Shown: piece by piece, positions 1-8,126 of the stretch
Layout: each line of letters starts with the position of its first letter
How positions within the stretch are numbered: the first letter of the stretch is position 1
Source: Thermodesulfovibrio sp. 3462-1
GTDB lineage: Bacteria > Nitrospirota > Thermodesulfovibrionia > Thermodesulfovibrionales > Thermodesulfovibrionaceae
DNA: 64,000 bases
NCBI RefSeq assembly: GCF_040451425.1
Contig: NZ_CP144374.1
Location: 1,652,501-1,716,500 of the forward strand
Direction of reading: 5' to 3'
Notes under the pieces: model-generated
Seen by the model: only the letters and a program-made list of their open reading frames with translations
What the model was told of the DNA's origin: nothing
The model's database searches: none
Made by a program: the position numbers and the translations under genes

Positions 1-419
1 TCTAAATCTTTCTCTTCTGCGTCAGAAGGGAGTTTATCCCATGTTTGCCCCGATTTTTCAAGCAGAAAGGAAGAAAGTTCCAAACCTGTGAGCTCTTGCG
101 TTGTGGAGCCACTTCTTACAAATATTTTCCCTTCATAAAAAACAGGAAAGGTGGAAGGCAAAACTTCTATGACGATAACATCTTTCCCTTCTTGATTTTC
201 AACACTTACAAAAGGTGTAATAAAGAGCTTGCTTTTTATTTTGTTTGGTATATCTTCAAGCAACTTTTTCGCATCGTTTACCCCAACAATTTTTCCTTTA
301 TCGTCTATCCCTATGTAGAGTTTCCCTCCCGATGAATTCGCAAAAGCACAAACTGTTTTCAAATTTTCATCAGACCATCTGGATTTCAGTTCTACATTTT
401 GATTTTCTTTCTCAATCAT
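1..419 (-). CDS. AlbA_2 (Schlafen-type) DNA-binding domain protein, 3' end outside the window
   Basis: About 139 N-terminal residues are visible, reading leftwards from an ATG at 419 and running off the window start without a stop. The pattern 'AFANSSGGKLYIGIDD' followed by 'GKIVGV' is the hallmark of the AlbA_2 domain (family knowledge), found at the N-terminus of predicted transcriptional regulators and RecG-like helicase proteins. Downstream come 'VIVIEVLPS' and 'FVRSGSTT', also typical of the family. The role is unknown, probably nucleic acid binding. The start lies 5 bases after the stop of a methyltransferase tail remnant (424-486), the same arrangement as for other genes in this island. 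Confidence 0.8.
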   Translation of the reverse strand, partial: MIEKENQNVELKSRWSDENLKTVCAFANSSGGKLYIGIDDKGKIVGVNDAKKLLEDIPNKIKSKLFITPFVSVENQEGKDVIVIEVLPSTFPVFYEGKIFVRSGSTTQELTGLELSSFLLEKSGQTWDKLPSDAEEKDL

Positions 420-423
420 TTCA

Positions 424-486
424 TCACACGCTCTTTGCTTGCTCTAATTTTGTTTTTACAAGTATGAAAACTGTCAATCGGGCTTC
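424..486 (-). pseudogene. Methyltransferase C-terminal tail remnant (i)
   Basis: The minus strand reads LVKTKLEQAKSV then TGA, immediately before the AlbA_2 gene. It matches the last residues of the longer remnant at 7252-7404 (LVKTRLEKAKSV). The reading upstream still resembles that remnant in bases but no longer in protein sequence. Such endings are typical of large class I adenine methyltransferases of restriction systems (family knowledge). It is too short to be functional. Confidence 0.6.
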
Positions 487-512
487 TTTTGTTCTCTTAC
501 TTTATTTAATAC

Positions 513-2021
513 TTAAACAAAAATTGTAAAAATATTTCTGGATACAGCTAACGCTTTAACTTGATTATCTGCAGTAATTAAAATAGCGTTGTATTCAATA
601 CAGGTATTTATAATTAAATCATCCTTCTCTTGTGAAGTAAGCTTTTTAAATTTATCTGCTCTAAATTCTCCAACCTCTTTAAGTTTAATCCTGCCTATTG
701 AAGCAAATTTCCCAAGTCTTTTAAATTCTTCTTTACCACCAGATGTATCACATTCAAATCTAACAATGCCAGGGATTAATATTGTAAAATCCTCAAAAAA
801 ACTTTTTTTATTCAAAGCTTTTGAAATCAAACCTCTATTAATTATATTGCTATCGGGGATAATGAAACCACAATAATATCTTAATGTAAAATCCAAATTT
901 TCTATTGTATTATTACAACTATGACATTTAGGAATAAATCTATCATCTTTATTAATAAGTTGAACAGATCTTGAAGCCGTTCCACAATGAGGACAAACTA
1001 CGGATAAAGCTCTAATATCTAATTTACCTAAATTAAATTGTTGCTTAAAACATTCAGTGAGAAGATCTTCATTAAGGGGGGGAATTTCTTTTCTTATTTC
1101 TTCTTTTTTTCCTTCAATTTCTCTGACTGATGAATATGAGCGCCTGATAAACCATAGCCAATCTTTACCAGATTTATACCATTTTTCAAGCCATTCAATA
1201 GTTTGCCCATCCCCAGCATTCCCAGAACCTATTGATAAATTTTCTATCTTAAACTCCTCTTTTTCATTTATGGTTTTAATTACCATTTCTCTATTCCTTT
1301 TTGCGATTAATGAAGCGATTCGTGCTTCTAAATATTTATCATCTGCTTTTTGAGAAACTACAATTTCCGCCCCTTTCTGTGCTAAAAAGTTTAGGAATCT
1401 TCTTAGAGTTTCACCTATGCCATAATCATCGATCACTATTCTACACTCTTCTATAAGAATATCTCTAAAAAATGTATTGAGTATCCTTTGATAAACTACA
1501 TCCATAATTTTGTTAATATTATATCTATCTATATCCCATGGAGGTATTTTTTCCTCTATAAATTTCAATCCCTTGTTTTGAAAATTAGCAATTTGCCTGA
1601 AAATTGTATCCCAGTAGTCAAAATTGTGTTTTTTCTTTGTATCAGCAGTGGATATGATTCTTTCTAATTCTGAAAAGAGAATACTTGGAATAATTGCGCC
1701 AACCAAATGCATATGTCCGATAATTTCGCCTTTCCCAGTTTCATCAAAACCTATAAGAAATTTTTTTGTAGGTTGTGTAAAGAGAGAACCAACTATAGAG
1801 TCAATGTAATTCCAAACATTTTCCACTGCAGGATCACGGGAGTTTGAAGGGGTACTATAAAGAGTTCCTGTTGAATAAAAAGTAAAAGTACTATCCGAAA
1901 ATCTTACTCTCCATTTTTCAGAGATATTCTTTACTTTTTCTTCTTCGCCACCCATTTTTAAGAGGTATTCTCTTATGTTTTCAGCTTTTTGGTTATCTAA
2001 TTTCCATTTTCTACCATTCAT
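513..2021 (-). CDS. RNase HIII-like / zinc ribbon / PIN nuclease fusion
   Basis: This 502-residue protein has four parts. Residues 1-80 resemble the TBP-like N-terminal domain of RNase HIII. Residues 85-290 form an RNase H type 2 domain with 'GFDETGKGE' (D93, E94), 'IDD' (D198/D199) and 'KADDKY' (D227/D228), then 'ASLIAK', so the DEDD active site looks complete. Residues 343-369 form a zinc ribbon (C343, C346, C366, C369). Residues 385-502 form a PIN domain with D390, E423, D467/D468 and D485 ('LITADN'). RNase HIII cleaves RNA in RNA/DNA hybrids and PIN domains cleave single-stranded RNA (family knowledge). The fusion and its defence-island position suggest R-loop or replicating-element RNA as target, which is inference. 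The ATG overlaps the stop of methyltransferase remnant (ii) as ATGA. Confidence 0.75.
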   Translation of the reverse strand: MNGRKWKLDNQKAENIREYLLKMGGEEEKVKNISEKWRVRFSDSTFTFYSTGTLYSTPSNSRDPAVENVWNYIDSIVGSLFTQPTKKFLIGFDETGKGEIIGHMHLVGAIIPSILFSELERIISTADTKKKHNFDYWDTIFRQIANFQNKGLKFIEEKIPPWDIDRYNINKIMDVVYQRILNTFFRDILIEECRIVIDDYGIGETLRRFLNFLAQKGAEIVVSQKADDKYLEARIASLIAKRNREMVIKTINEKEEFKIENLSIGSGNAGDGQTIEWLEKWYKSGKDWLWFIRRSYSSVREIEGKKEEIRKEIPPLNEDLLTECFKQQFNLGKLDIRALSVVCPHCGTASRSVQLINKDDRFIPKCHSCNNTIENLDFTLRYYCGFIIPDSNIINRGLISKALNKKSFFEDFTILIPGIVRFECDTSGGKEEFKRLGKFASIGRIKLKEVGEFRADKFKKLTSQEKDDLIINTCIEYNAILITADNQVKALAVSRNIFTIFV

Positions 2022-2158
2022 TTTTCTTCTCCTTCAATTATCCTTACCTCTTCTTCTGTTAAATTATAAAGTTTATAAACTAATTGGTCAACGGCTTGTT
2101 TGAGTTCTTTGACTCCTTCCTTTTTTGTGGAATCTGTTTTGAGTTGACTATAAGGCTT
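2018..2158 (-). pseudogene. Eco57I-type methyltransferase C-terminal tail remnant (ii)
   Basis: About 46 codons are open on the minus strand, with core 'VDQLVYKLYNLTEEE' followed by 'VRIIEGEEK' and TGA. This is the usual ending of Eco57I/type IIG methyltransferases (family knowledge) and matches remnants at 4058-4153 and 7965-8126. More of the tail ('LNDLVKSLI') is visible further upstream in another frame, so the piece is also frameshifted. Its stop overlaps the start of the RNase HIII-PIN gene by ATGA, the kind of coupling expected if a full methyltransferase once preceded it. Confidence 0.65.
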
Positions 2159-2233
2159 TTAACTAAGTCATTAAGCTGAGTCTTTAAGTTATTTTATCGC
2201 CTGTTTTCTGAAAAAGCAGGGTTTTCATGTAGA

Positions 2234-3967
2234 TTAGATTTCTAATTTTTTAGAAAGCTTCCTAGGAACTTCTGGGCTTTGAAGTTCTATTTCAAAATGA
2301 GATAGCCTAATCTTATTAATTAATGGATATAATAGCACTATTATAAAGGGTATTGTTATTAGTATTATAAGCAGTTGAAAATCTTTTAAATAACTGACCT
2401 TCCCCAAAAAATATATGCCTCCCCAAAATATGAGAGTCACAACTCCAATAGGAATTATTTCTCTCCAGTGTTCTTTCCCTAAAAACCTTTTACTTTCCTT
2501 TGGAATACACGCTTGTGCTATTAACTTTAAAGCTGTTTCATTTTTAGGATCCAACTCTAAGGCTTTTGTAATGTTTTCTATGTATTTTTCAGTATCTTCT
2601 AACTTGTAATAAAAATAAGCTAATCTAGATTTTAAATCTGATTTCTGTTTGTTAGATAGATAATTTTCTTCTGTGGTTAAGCAGCTTTCTATAACTTCTC
2701 TTGCTTTTTCATAGTTTTTCTTTAAATTATAATACTTAGACTCTAATAAAGCTAAATCATATCTTAAACTTGCTCTTTCATCCTTGAAATTATTGCGGTC
2801 TATAATATCTACTATGTTCCAAAGCAGATTTAAGGATTTTTTAATATCTGAATTTTTAGATATATCTCCTTTTAACAGATCTATATCACAAAGTTCATAT
2901 AAATAGTCCTGGAAATCATCTAAAAAGTATATCACATTATCAAAATCTTTATCCTCTAACTTCACCCCTGTTGCATTTTGAAGTATTTCATATGCTTCAA
3001 GTAAATATTTTCTGGCACAATCGTATTCTTTTAAATCCTTTTTCAGAATCGCCAAATTGTAATAAGGATAACTTGCATTTATTGTTTTGTATCTATTGCA
3101 TTCGATAATTTTTATATCTTTGATATAGTATTCCTCGGCTTTTTTCTTATTTTCACTTTCGTAAATCATCGCCCCTATTGTATTGAAAAAAGTCCAGTAT
3201 TCAGTTTTTTCTATTTCCTTCTTAAATTTGTCTTGTACACTAAAAAGATAGCTTTTAGCTTCGTCTAAAGTATCTTCATTCTCAGCTTTTATGTCTATTA
3301 TAGCTTCTAAAGCAAAAATATTTACCTTATAAAACAACGACTTTTCATAATACTGAAGAGCTTTACTTTCTAAATCTAAAGAGGAATAAACTGTTCCTAT
3401 TAAATAAAAAATTAAAGATTTCCAAATTGCCATTTCATCATGGTCTTCTTTCTTATCCAAGTACTTATCTGCAATTTCCTGAACATCCTTTAATAAATCT
3501 TTTTTCAATGACAAATAAGATGAGCATTCTTGATCAAAAGCATATAACTTTTTTAATGTCAAGAAAGATGGAACATTATAAAAAAGCAGACAATAAGCAT
3601 TTAATCTAAGAAAATCACAGAAAGGTTCATCAGGTATTTTATTAAAAAAATGAACAATATCTTTACATAGGCTCAAAAATTCTTCAAAATAATCATTTTT
3701 TTCATGCTGTGCAAATTTTAAGTAATATAAGCTTGGAATAAAGTTAAATATATATAACTTAAGGTTAAAATGTAAAAGCCTTTTTTCTAAGTCGTCTTGG
3801 AGTTTGTTCAATTCTTCTTGAAATTCATCAAATTTACATAGCTCTAATAAGCTTATAAAATAACAGATCTTTAGTAGGTCAGATTTTTGGAAATCTCTAA
3901 CTTCCTTAATAAAATCACTAAATAAGCCCAACAAGAACTTATCATAATTTACTTCATTTTTTATCAT
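2234..3967 (-). CDS. TPR-repeat protein with C-terminal membrane anchor
   Basis: This 577-residue protein is mostly helical, with tetratricopeptide-like units such as 'ALQYYEKSLF', 'KAEEYYIKD', 'CARKYLLEAYEIL', 'KAREVIESCL' and 'KYIENITKALELDPKN'. Near residues 510-555 there are two hydrophobic segments ('VVTLIFWGGIYFLG' and 'LLIILITIPFIIVLLYPL'), then a short charged tail, so most of the chain is probably cytosolic and anchored at the membrane. The ATG at 3967 follows AAGGAG with good spacing. No enzymatic motif is seen. I do not recognise a specific family. TPR proteins usually serve as protein-binding scaffolds (family knowledge). It lies downstream of a methyltransferase tail remnant like other cargo genes here. 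Confidence 0.7.
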   Translation of the reverse strand: MIKNEVNYDKFLLGLFSDFIKEVRDFQKSDLLKICYFISLLELCKFDEFQEELNKLQDDLEKRLLHFNLKLYIFNFIPSLYYLKFAQHEKNDYFEEFLSLCKDIVHFFNKIPDEPFCDFLRLNAYCLLFYNVPSFLTLKKLYAFDQECSSYLSLKKDLLKDVQEIADKYLDKKEDHDEMAIWKSLIFYLIGTVYSSLDLESKALQYYEKSLFYKVNIFALEAIIDIKAENEDTLDEAKSYLFSVQDKFKKEIEKTEYWTFFNTIGAMIYESENKKKAEEYYIKDIKIIECNRYKTINASYPYYNLAILKKDLKEYDCARKYLLEAYEILQNATGVKLEDKDFDNVIYFLDDFQDYLYELCDIDLLKGDISKNSDIKKSLNLLWNIVDIIDRNNFKDERASLRYDLALLESKYYNLKKNYEKAREVIESCLTTEENYLSNKQKSDLKSRLAYFYYKLEDTEKYIENITKALELDPKNETALKLIAQACIPKESKRFLGKEHWREIIPIGVVTLIFWGGIYFLGKVSYLKDFQLLIILITIPFIIVLLYPLINKIRLSHFEIELQSPEVPRKLSKKLEI

Positions 3968-3978
3968 ATCGCAACTCC

Positions 3979-4053
3979 TTATATCAAAGCATTCAAGCTG
4001 CTTGCATTCTCATTTATAGCACCCAATTGAATAACTATCTTTTTAGCTCCCAT
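3979..4053 (-). CDS. Possible 24-residue leader peptide
   Basis: An ATG at 4053 opens 24 codons (MGAKKIVIQLG...) ending at 3979, and the stop overlaps the ribosome binding site of the TPR gene. It begins 4 bases after the stop of remnant (iii). It could be a translated leader or merely the relic of a lost gene. There is no homology evidence. Confidence 0.25.
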   Translation of the reverse strand: MGAKKIVIQLGAINENASSLNALI

Positions 4054-4057
4054 ATCA

Positions 4058-4153
4058 TTATCTGCTCAAGTTTCCTTCAATTATTTTGATTTCTTCCTCT
4101 GTTAAATCATAAAATTTATAAACTAATTTATCTATTTCTTTTTCAAGTTCTTT
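4058..4153 (-). pseudogene. Eco57I-type methyltransferase C-terminal tail remnant (iii)
   Basis: Thirty-one codons read 'KELEKEIDKLVYKFYDL' followed by 'TEEEIKIIEGNLSR' and a stop, after an in-frame TAA. The DNA is closely similar to remnant (iv) at 7965-8126 and remnant (ii) at 2018-2158. It sits between the DUF3800-like gene and the TPR gene on the same strand. It has no start codon and cannot be a gene on its own. Confidence 0.65.
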
Positions 4154-4162
4154 TTAATATTC

Positions 4163-5039
4163 TTAAAATAACCTTCTTTGTCCTAACTTTTGTTCTTCAT
4201 AATAAATTTCTCTTTTAGTATAAAACTGATTCATTAATCTTTTCACATCATTAGGTTTTGTTTTTTCTCTTGGGAAAAATCTAATCATAACTCTTTCTGA
4301 ATGTTTATATCTACTATTTATATTTTCTGGTTGTTTTATCATTCTTTGGAATAGTGGTAAAAATAAATCAAGCAATTCTCTCTTGTGCTGTGAATTTTTG
4401 CTTTCATTTATGCCGTGAAGTAAACTAACACACATACCTAAAATTAAATCACACAATTGTATTAGATTTGATCTTTTATCTCCACCTTCACTTTCTCTAT
4501 GAGATTTAGGAAGAAATGTTATTTCGCTACATTTAAAAGTAATATTCGGCTCTGTAGTTTCAATCTTATATATGCAATGCCAAGGAAAATATCTGTGATA
4601 TTTCTGCTGTCCTATTTCGTGATATATATTTTTTACAATAATTTGCTTGTCTGAAAAAAAAAGTTTTCAAAGCATAAAGTAAGGCACTTCGGAAAAAGCG
4701 ATTATAAATACTATTGAATTCATCTTCTGTGTCAAATTCCTCAATGTTTAACTTTGAAATATTTATCCCTAAAGCATAAAAGTAAAATTTATCCCCACTT
4801 TTTGATGGATCTAAGATGTAATTAATCCATCGTTTAGCAATATTCTTGCTATCAGCATCATTAATCTCTACCCAACTCATCTCTTTCTTATAATCTACAC
4901 CTAATAATCTATAAATTAGAGATTCTCCTGGTAGCAAATCAGAACTAAAAATTCTAGCTATATAATTACCTAGAAGAGGAGTGGTTAAAAGTAAAAGACC
5001 AACAAAAACAAAAAACACAATTAAGTCATAAATAAGCAT
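4163..5039 (-). pseudogene. Chimera: kdpA 5' end fused to a DUF3800-like gene, frameshifted
   Basis: The first ~57 residues ('TPLLGNYIARIF', 'LIYRLLGVDYKKEMSW') match the N-terminus of the potassium-transporting ATPase subunit KdpA, including its first membrane segment. From about residue 58 ('INDADSKNIAKRW', 'FYFYALGINISKLN', 'FFRSALLYALK') the sequence looks like a DUF3800-type protein, with 'HEIGQQKYHRYFPWH' and 'RSNLIQLCDLILGMC' near the end. A run of nine A (4654-4662) breaks the frame. With eight, one 291-codon reading joins both halves. So there are two events: a recombination that placed a kdpA start on another gene, and a homopolymer indel. A sequencing error is possible for the second. 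Confidence 0.6.
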
Positions 5040-5406
5040 ACGACACCACCAATCTTCATATAGAAAATAGAAAAACTACAAAGATTAAAAACCTACAACC
5101 CATTATTAGCCACTTATTAATGATAACAAAAATTTTATATCACAAAGTATTATATTTTCAAACTATCACTGCCAATACCATAAACTACTCATTAGCACAA
5201 GGAAAAATTGGTAAATATGTATTATCAAATGAAAATTTGGAATAAAAGGCAAACTAGTATCTTAGATAAAATTGTAAGTTTATAATTAAAAAATACAATC
5301 AAAACTATTCATAGAATAGGCATACAACAGATTTTATTGTATATACTCAAATATAATACTAAGTAAATTTTGAAAATTTTAAAACGAATATCAATAATAT
5401 TGAAGT
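5040..5406. other. AT-rich divergent intergenic region
   Basis: This 367-base spacer separates the chimeric gene (minus) from the photolyase (plus). It is very AT-rich with no open frame of note. A TATAAT at 5352-5357 could be a -10 box for the photolyase, but no good -35 lies 16-18 bases upstream. The right-to-left portion beside 5039 may be former kdpA upstream DNA. Confidence 0.4.
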
Positions 5407-6774
5407 ATGTTTAGAGAAAGAACAAAAAAGCTTAATAACATGATGGAAAATACAAATGGAAATTATGTTGTTTATTGCATGGAAGCATCACAAAGAGAAG
5501 ATTTTAACCATGTCCTAGAGTTTAGTATACATAAAGCTAATACCCTCAAAAAACCAGTTATAGTCGCATTCTTCATAACAGATAAATACAAATTCTCAAA
5601 CCAAAGATACTATAGGTTCATGATAGAAGGTATCCTAAAAACAAAAGAAAAAATAGAAAACAGAGGAATAAGATTCCTAATCTTAAAAGATGATTTTGTA
5701 AATGGATGCCTAAAACTCTCTAAAAACGCCTGTTTGCTCGTACTCGATAAAAATTACCTAAAAACCCAAAGAATATGGAGAGAAAAAGTATCAAAATTCT
5801 CTAATGTAGCAGTATATGAAGTGGAAAGTGATGTCGTGGTACCAATAGAATACCTCTTCTCAAAAAGCGTACCCTTCGCATATATCTACAGAAATGCCTT
5901 GGAGAAAGTCTTAGATAGATTCTTATTAGAGGTTAAACCTCTAGAACCAACTATCAAATCCAACAATCTAGATCTAAATCTAGAAAATCAAATGAACTTT
6001 AATACAGTTGAAGACTTTATTAAAAATCTAAATATCGACAAATCTGTCAATTCAGTCGAAAATTACTACAAAGGCGGTAGCGATGAGGCCGAAAAACTAC
6101 TTAAGATATTCATAGAAAAAAAATTACCCTTTTACAAAGAAAAAAGAAGTGACCCCACAGTTGATTATACATCAAAACTAAGCCCATACCTCCACTTTGG
6201 GCAAATTTCACCTTTAAAGGTAGTATTAGAAATCTTAAAAAACTACGACAGAGAAGATGAAAATGTAAAAGCTTTTATAAATGAGCTTGTAGTTTGGAGA
6301 GAACTTTCAAGAAATTTTACTTGGTATAACCCTTTTTATAACCAATATAAAGGAATACCATCTTGGGCAAAAGATACTCTAGAAAAACATGCTTCAGATA
6401 AAAGAGATTACATTTATACCTTAGAAGAAGTTGAAGATGCAAAAACTCACGATGAGTATTGGAATGCGGCACAGAAAGAGTTACTAATTACAGGAAAGAT
6501 ACATAACTATATGAGAATGTATTGGGCTAAAAAGTTGATAGAATGGACCGACCATCCTAAAAAAGCTTTTGACATAGCTTGTTATCTAAACGATAAGTAT
6601 GCCTTAGATGGAAGAGACTCTAACGGTTACGGTGGAATTTCTTGGTGCTTTGGTAATTTCGACAGACCTTGGCAGGAAAGGAAAATCTTTGGAAAGATTA
6701 GGTATATGAGTAGTAGATCATTAGAGACAAAATTTAATATGAAATTATACATAGAAAAATTTAAAAAGTCATGA
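5407..6774 (+). CDS. phr: Class II deoxyribodipyrimidine photolyase
   Basis: This 455-residue flavoprotein repairs UV-induced cyclobutane pyrimidine dimers using light and FADH. The N-terminal half is the alpha/beta photolyase domain ('VVYCMEASQREDFNHVLEF'). The C-terminal half carries the FAD-binding signatures of class II enzymes: 'KLSPYLHFGQISP', 'ELVVWRELSRNF', 'HNYMRMYWAKKLIEW' and 'LDGRDSNGYGGISWCFG' followed by DRPW and 'FGKIRYMSS'. Length is normal. No strong ribosome binding site precedes the ATG at 5407; a second start at MMENT (codons 12-13) is possible. It is the only plus-strand gene in the island and stands alone. Confidence 0.93.
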   Translation: MFRERTKKLNNMMENTNGNYVVYCMEASQREDFNHVLEFSIHKANTLKKPVIVAFFITDKYKFSNQRYYRFMIEGILKTKEKIENRGIRFLILKDDFVNGCLKLSKNACLLVLDKNYLKTQRIWREKVSKFSNVAVYEVESDVVVPIEYLFSKSVPFAYIYRNALEKVLDRFLLEVKPLEPTIKSNNLDLNLENQMNFNTVEDFIKNLNIDKSVNSVENYYKGGSDEAEKLLKIFIEKKLPFYKEKRSDPTVDYTSKLSPYLHFGQISPLKVVLEILKNYDREDENVKAFINELVVWRELSRNFTWYNPFYNQYKGIPSWAKDTLEKHASDKRDYIYTLEEVEDAKTHDEYWNAAQKELLITGKIHNYMRMYWAKKLIEWTDHPKKAFDIACYLNDKYALDGRDSNGYGGISWCFGNFDRPWQERKIFGKIRYMSSRSLETKFNMKLYIEKFKKS

Positions 6775-6843
6775 GGATAAGATTCTGCATCATCTTTTTT
6801 TTCAGTTCAAGCCATCGGTTGCCGAGAATATTTAAATCGGGTA

Positions 6844-7248
6844 TCATTTTTCTGAATGATTATCCAATTCCCATTTCAATGGATTGTTGATAATATATTC
6901 ACGGATTTTATTTAATACCTGTTCATTACGGATAATGTGCTCGTAATAATTGCGTTGCCACAATTTGCCATCAAAAGGTTCCTATCCATTGTTTTTTACA
7001 TCGCGAATGTTGGGCATAATTATATATTGGTCGCATTGGATATCAGGGAATTTATTTGGTAATTCAAAATACCATTTTTCAATCATTTTGCCTGCATCGT
7101 TTAATACCATTTTACCATTCACCACATCGCCAAATAAACATTTCCTATTTTTTGTGCAAATCGTAATAAAATATTTACCTGGTTGCGAATAATCATATCC
7201 TTTCAAACGGATAGAACGCCTGTGATGTTTATTAGGATCGTATTTCAT
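6844..7248 (-). pseudogene. REP-associated tyrosine transposase (Y1/IS200-like), deleted and interrupted
   Basis: The N-terminus is intact ('RRSIRLKGYDYSQPGKYFIT', 'TKNRKCLFGDV', 'DQYIIMPN'). The segment that should continue with the HUH metal-binding motif (MPNHxHG) is missing: 'MPN' runs into 'IRDVKNNG', then an in-frame TAG, then 'FDGKLWQRNYYEHIIRNEQ' and 'INNPLKWELDN', which is the catalytic-tyrosine end of the family. So an in-frame deletion removed the catalytic histidines and a nonsense codon followed. Such proteins mobilise palindromic REP elements (family knowledge). No matching REP palindromes were noticed next to it. Confidence 0.8.
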
Positions 7249-7251
7249 CAA

Positions 7252-7404
7252 TCACACGCTCTTTGCTTTTTCTAATCTTGTTTTTACAAGTTTGGCGACT
7301 GCCCAGTAGACCTCTTTTCGTTCTTCTTCCGTCAAGCCAAGGGCATCAAAAATTATATCGTCAAGGGCTTTTTGATAATTAATCTTTATTTTTATTTGTT
7401 TCAT
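7252..7404 (-). pseudogene. Methyltransferase C-terminal tail remnant (v), a 50-codon open frame
   Basis: An ATG at 7404, inside the 3' end of the Mrr_N gene, opens 50 codons: 'ALDDIIFDALGLTEEERKEV', 'YWAVAKLVKTRLEKAKSV'. This is the standard C-terminus of a large class I adenine methyltransferase (family knowledge), here with no catalytic part. Its stop abuts the start of the transposase pseudogene. It could still be translated as a small protein by coupling to the upstream gene. Remnant (i) at 424-486 is a shorter copy of the same ending. Confidence 0.6.
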
Positions 7405-7945
7405 AAAATTTTCTTCCCTTTTCTGTTATTTCCCATATACCTTGTGGGGAATCAGATACTAGCAAACCTTCATTGACCATTGTATTTCTTGCCCATCGTG
7501 CAGTATTTTCCCAGCGTGTTTGTTTTGGAATAGATGGAAGGGGTTCATAATCATACTCATTTAAAATATTTTCCATCTTTGCGTGCACAAGTTTTAAAAC
7601 TTGTTTCATTTCTGCTTTTCCGCCAAGTTCAATAAGAGACTCTAAAATAGGTATTACAAATTTATCCTCAGAAGTTCTTAGACCTTTTTTTAATCTACCT
7701 TTCACTCGTCTTTTTGGGACTTTAGTTGATATTTTTTCACTAAAAAGCGATTGCCATTCCTTTTTAAGAGATTTAACTCTTTCCCTGAAAGATTTAAGTC
7801 GATTACCATATTTAGTTAGTTCTTTTGCCCTGTCAAAATCCTTTGTTTTAAATGCTTTTTCTCCTTCTTTGCTTATGATATTAAAGACTTCTTCTATTTC
7901 TTCAAGTAGTATTTCAAAGGCTGTATTGACCTCATTTTTACCCAT
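7379..7945 (-). CDS. Mrr N-terminal-type winged-helix protein
   Basis: This protein has 188 residues. The ATG at 7945 is chosen over an upstream TTG because AAAAGGAGG lies just before it. Residues 1-75 are helical and charged, probably a coiled coil. Residues ~95-180 match the Mrr_N winged-helix domain: 'VIPILESLIELGGKAEMKQV', 'RWENTARWARNTMVNEGLL', 'GIWEITEKGRKFY'. Mrr_N normally guides a C-terminal nuclease to methylated DNA (family knowledge), but no nuclease domain is present. It may therefore be a DNA-binding accessory or regulator of the neighbouring methyltransferase system (inference). Confidence 0.75.
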   Translation of the reverse strand: MGKNEVNTAFEILLEEIEEVFNIISKEGEKAFKTKDFDRAKELTKYGNRLKSFRERVKSLKKEWQSLFSEKISTKVPKRRVKGRLKKGLRTSEDKFVIPILESLIELGGKAEMKQVLKLVHAKMENILNEYDYEPLPSIPKQTRWENTARWARNTMVNEGLLVSDSPQGIWEITEKGRKFYETNKNKD

Positions 7946-7964
7946 AATAGCCTCCTTTTTATAT

Positions 7965-8126
7965 CTAATCTCCTTCAATTATCTTTATCTCTTCCTCTGT
8001 TAAATTGTAAAGTTTATAAATTAGCTTGTCTATTTCTTTTTCAAGTTCTTTAACTTTTGCTTGCTCGTTTGATTTCACTATATGAGTTTTAGATTGTATG
8101 CGAATAGAGAAAAATTTAATTCTCAT
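7965..8126 (-). pseudogene. Eco57I-type methyltransferase C-terminal tail remnant (iv), a 53-codon frame
   Basis: An ATG at 8126 overlaps the end of the full methyltransferase gene and opens 53 codons ending 'KELEKEIDKLIYKLYNLTEE' then 'EIKIIEGD'. It repeats a methyltransferase C-terminus right after a gene that already has its own tail ('IDDIIGPLYGLTNEEVEFI'). Remnants (ii) and (iii) are close relatives. It precedes the Mrr_N gene by 19 bases. Confidence 0.6.

Noticed and set aside
45-529. Plus-strand open frames at the window start
   Set aside because: They are antisense to the AlbA_2 gene and the methyltransferase remnant, contain no family motif and have no ribosome site.
5040-5110. Small kdpF-like hydrophobic peptide upstream of the kdpA fragment
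   Set aside because: A 15-codon hydrophobic frame exists, but it is shorter than KdpF and lacks its pattern.
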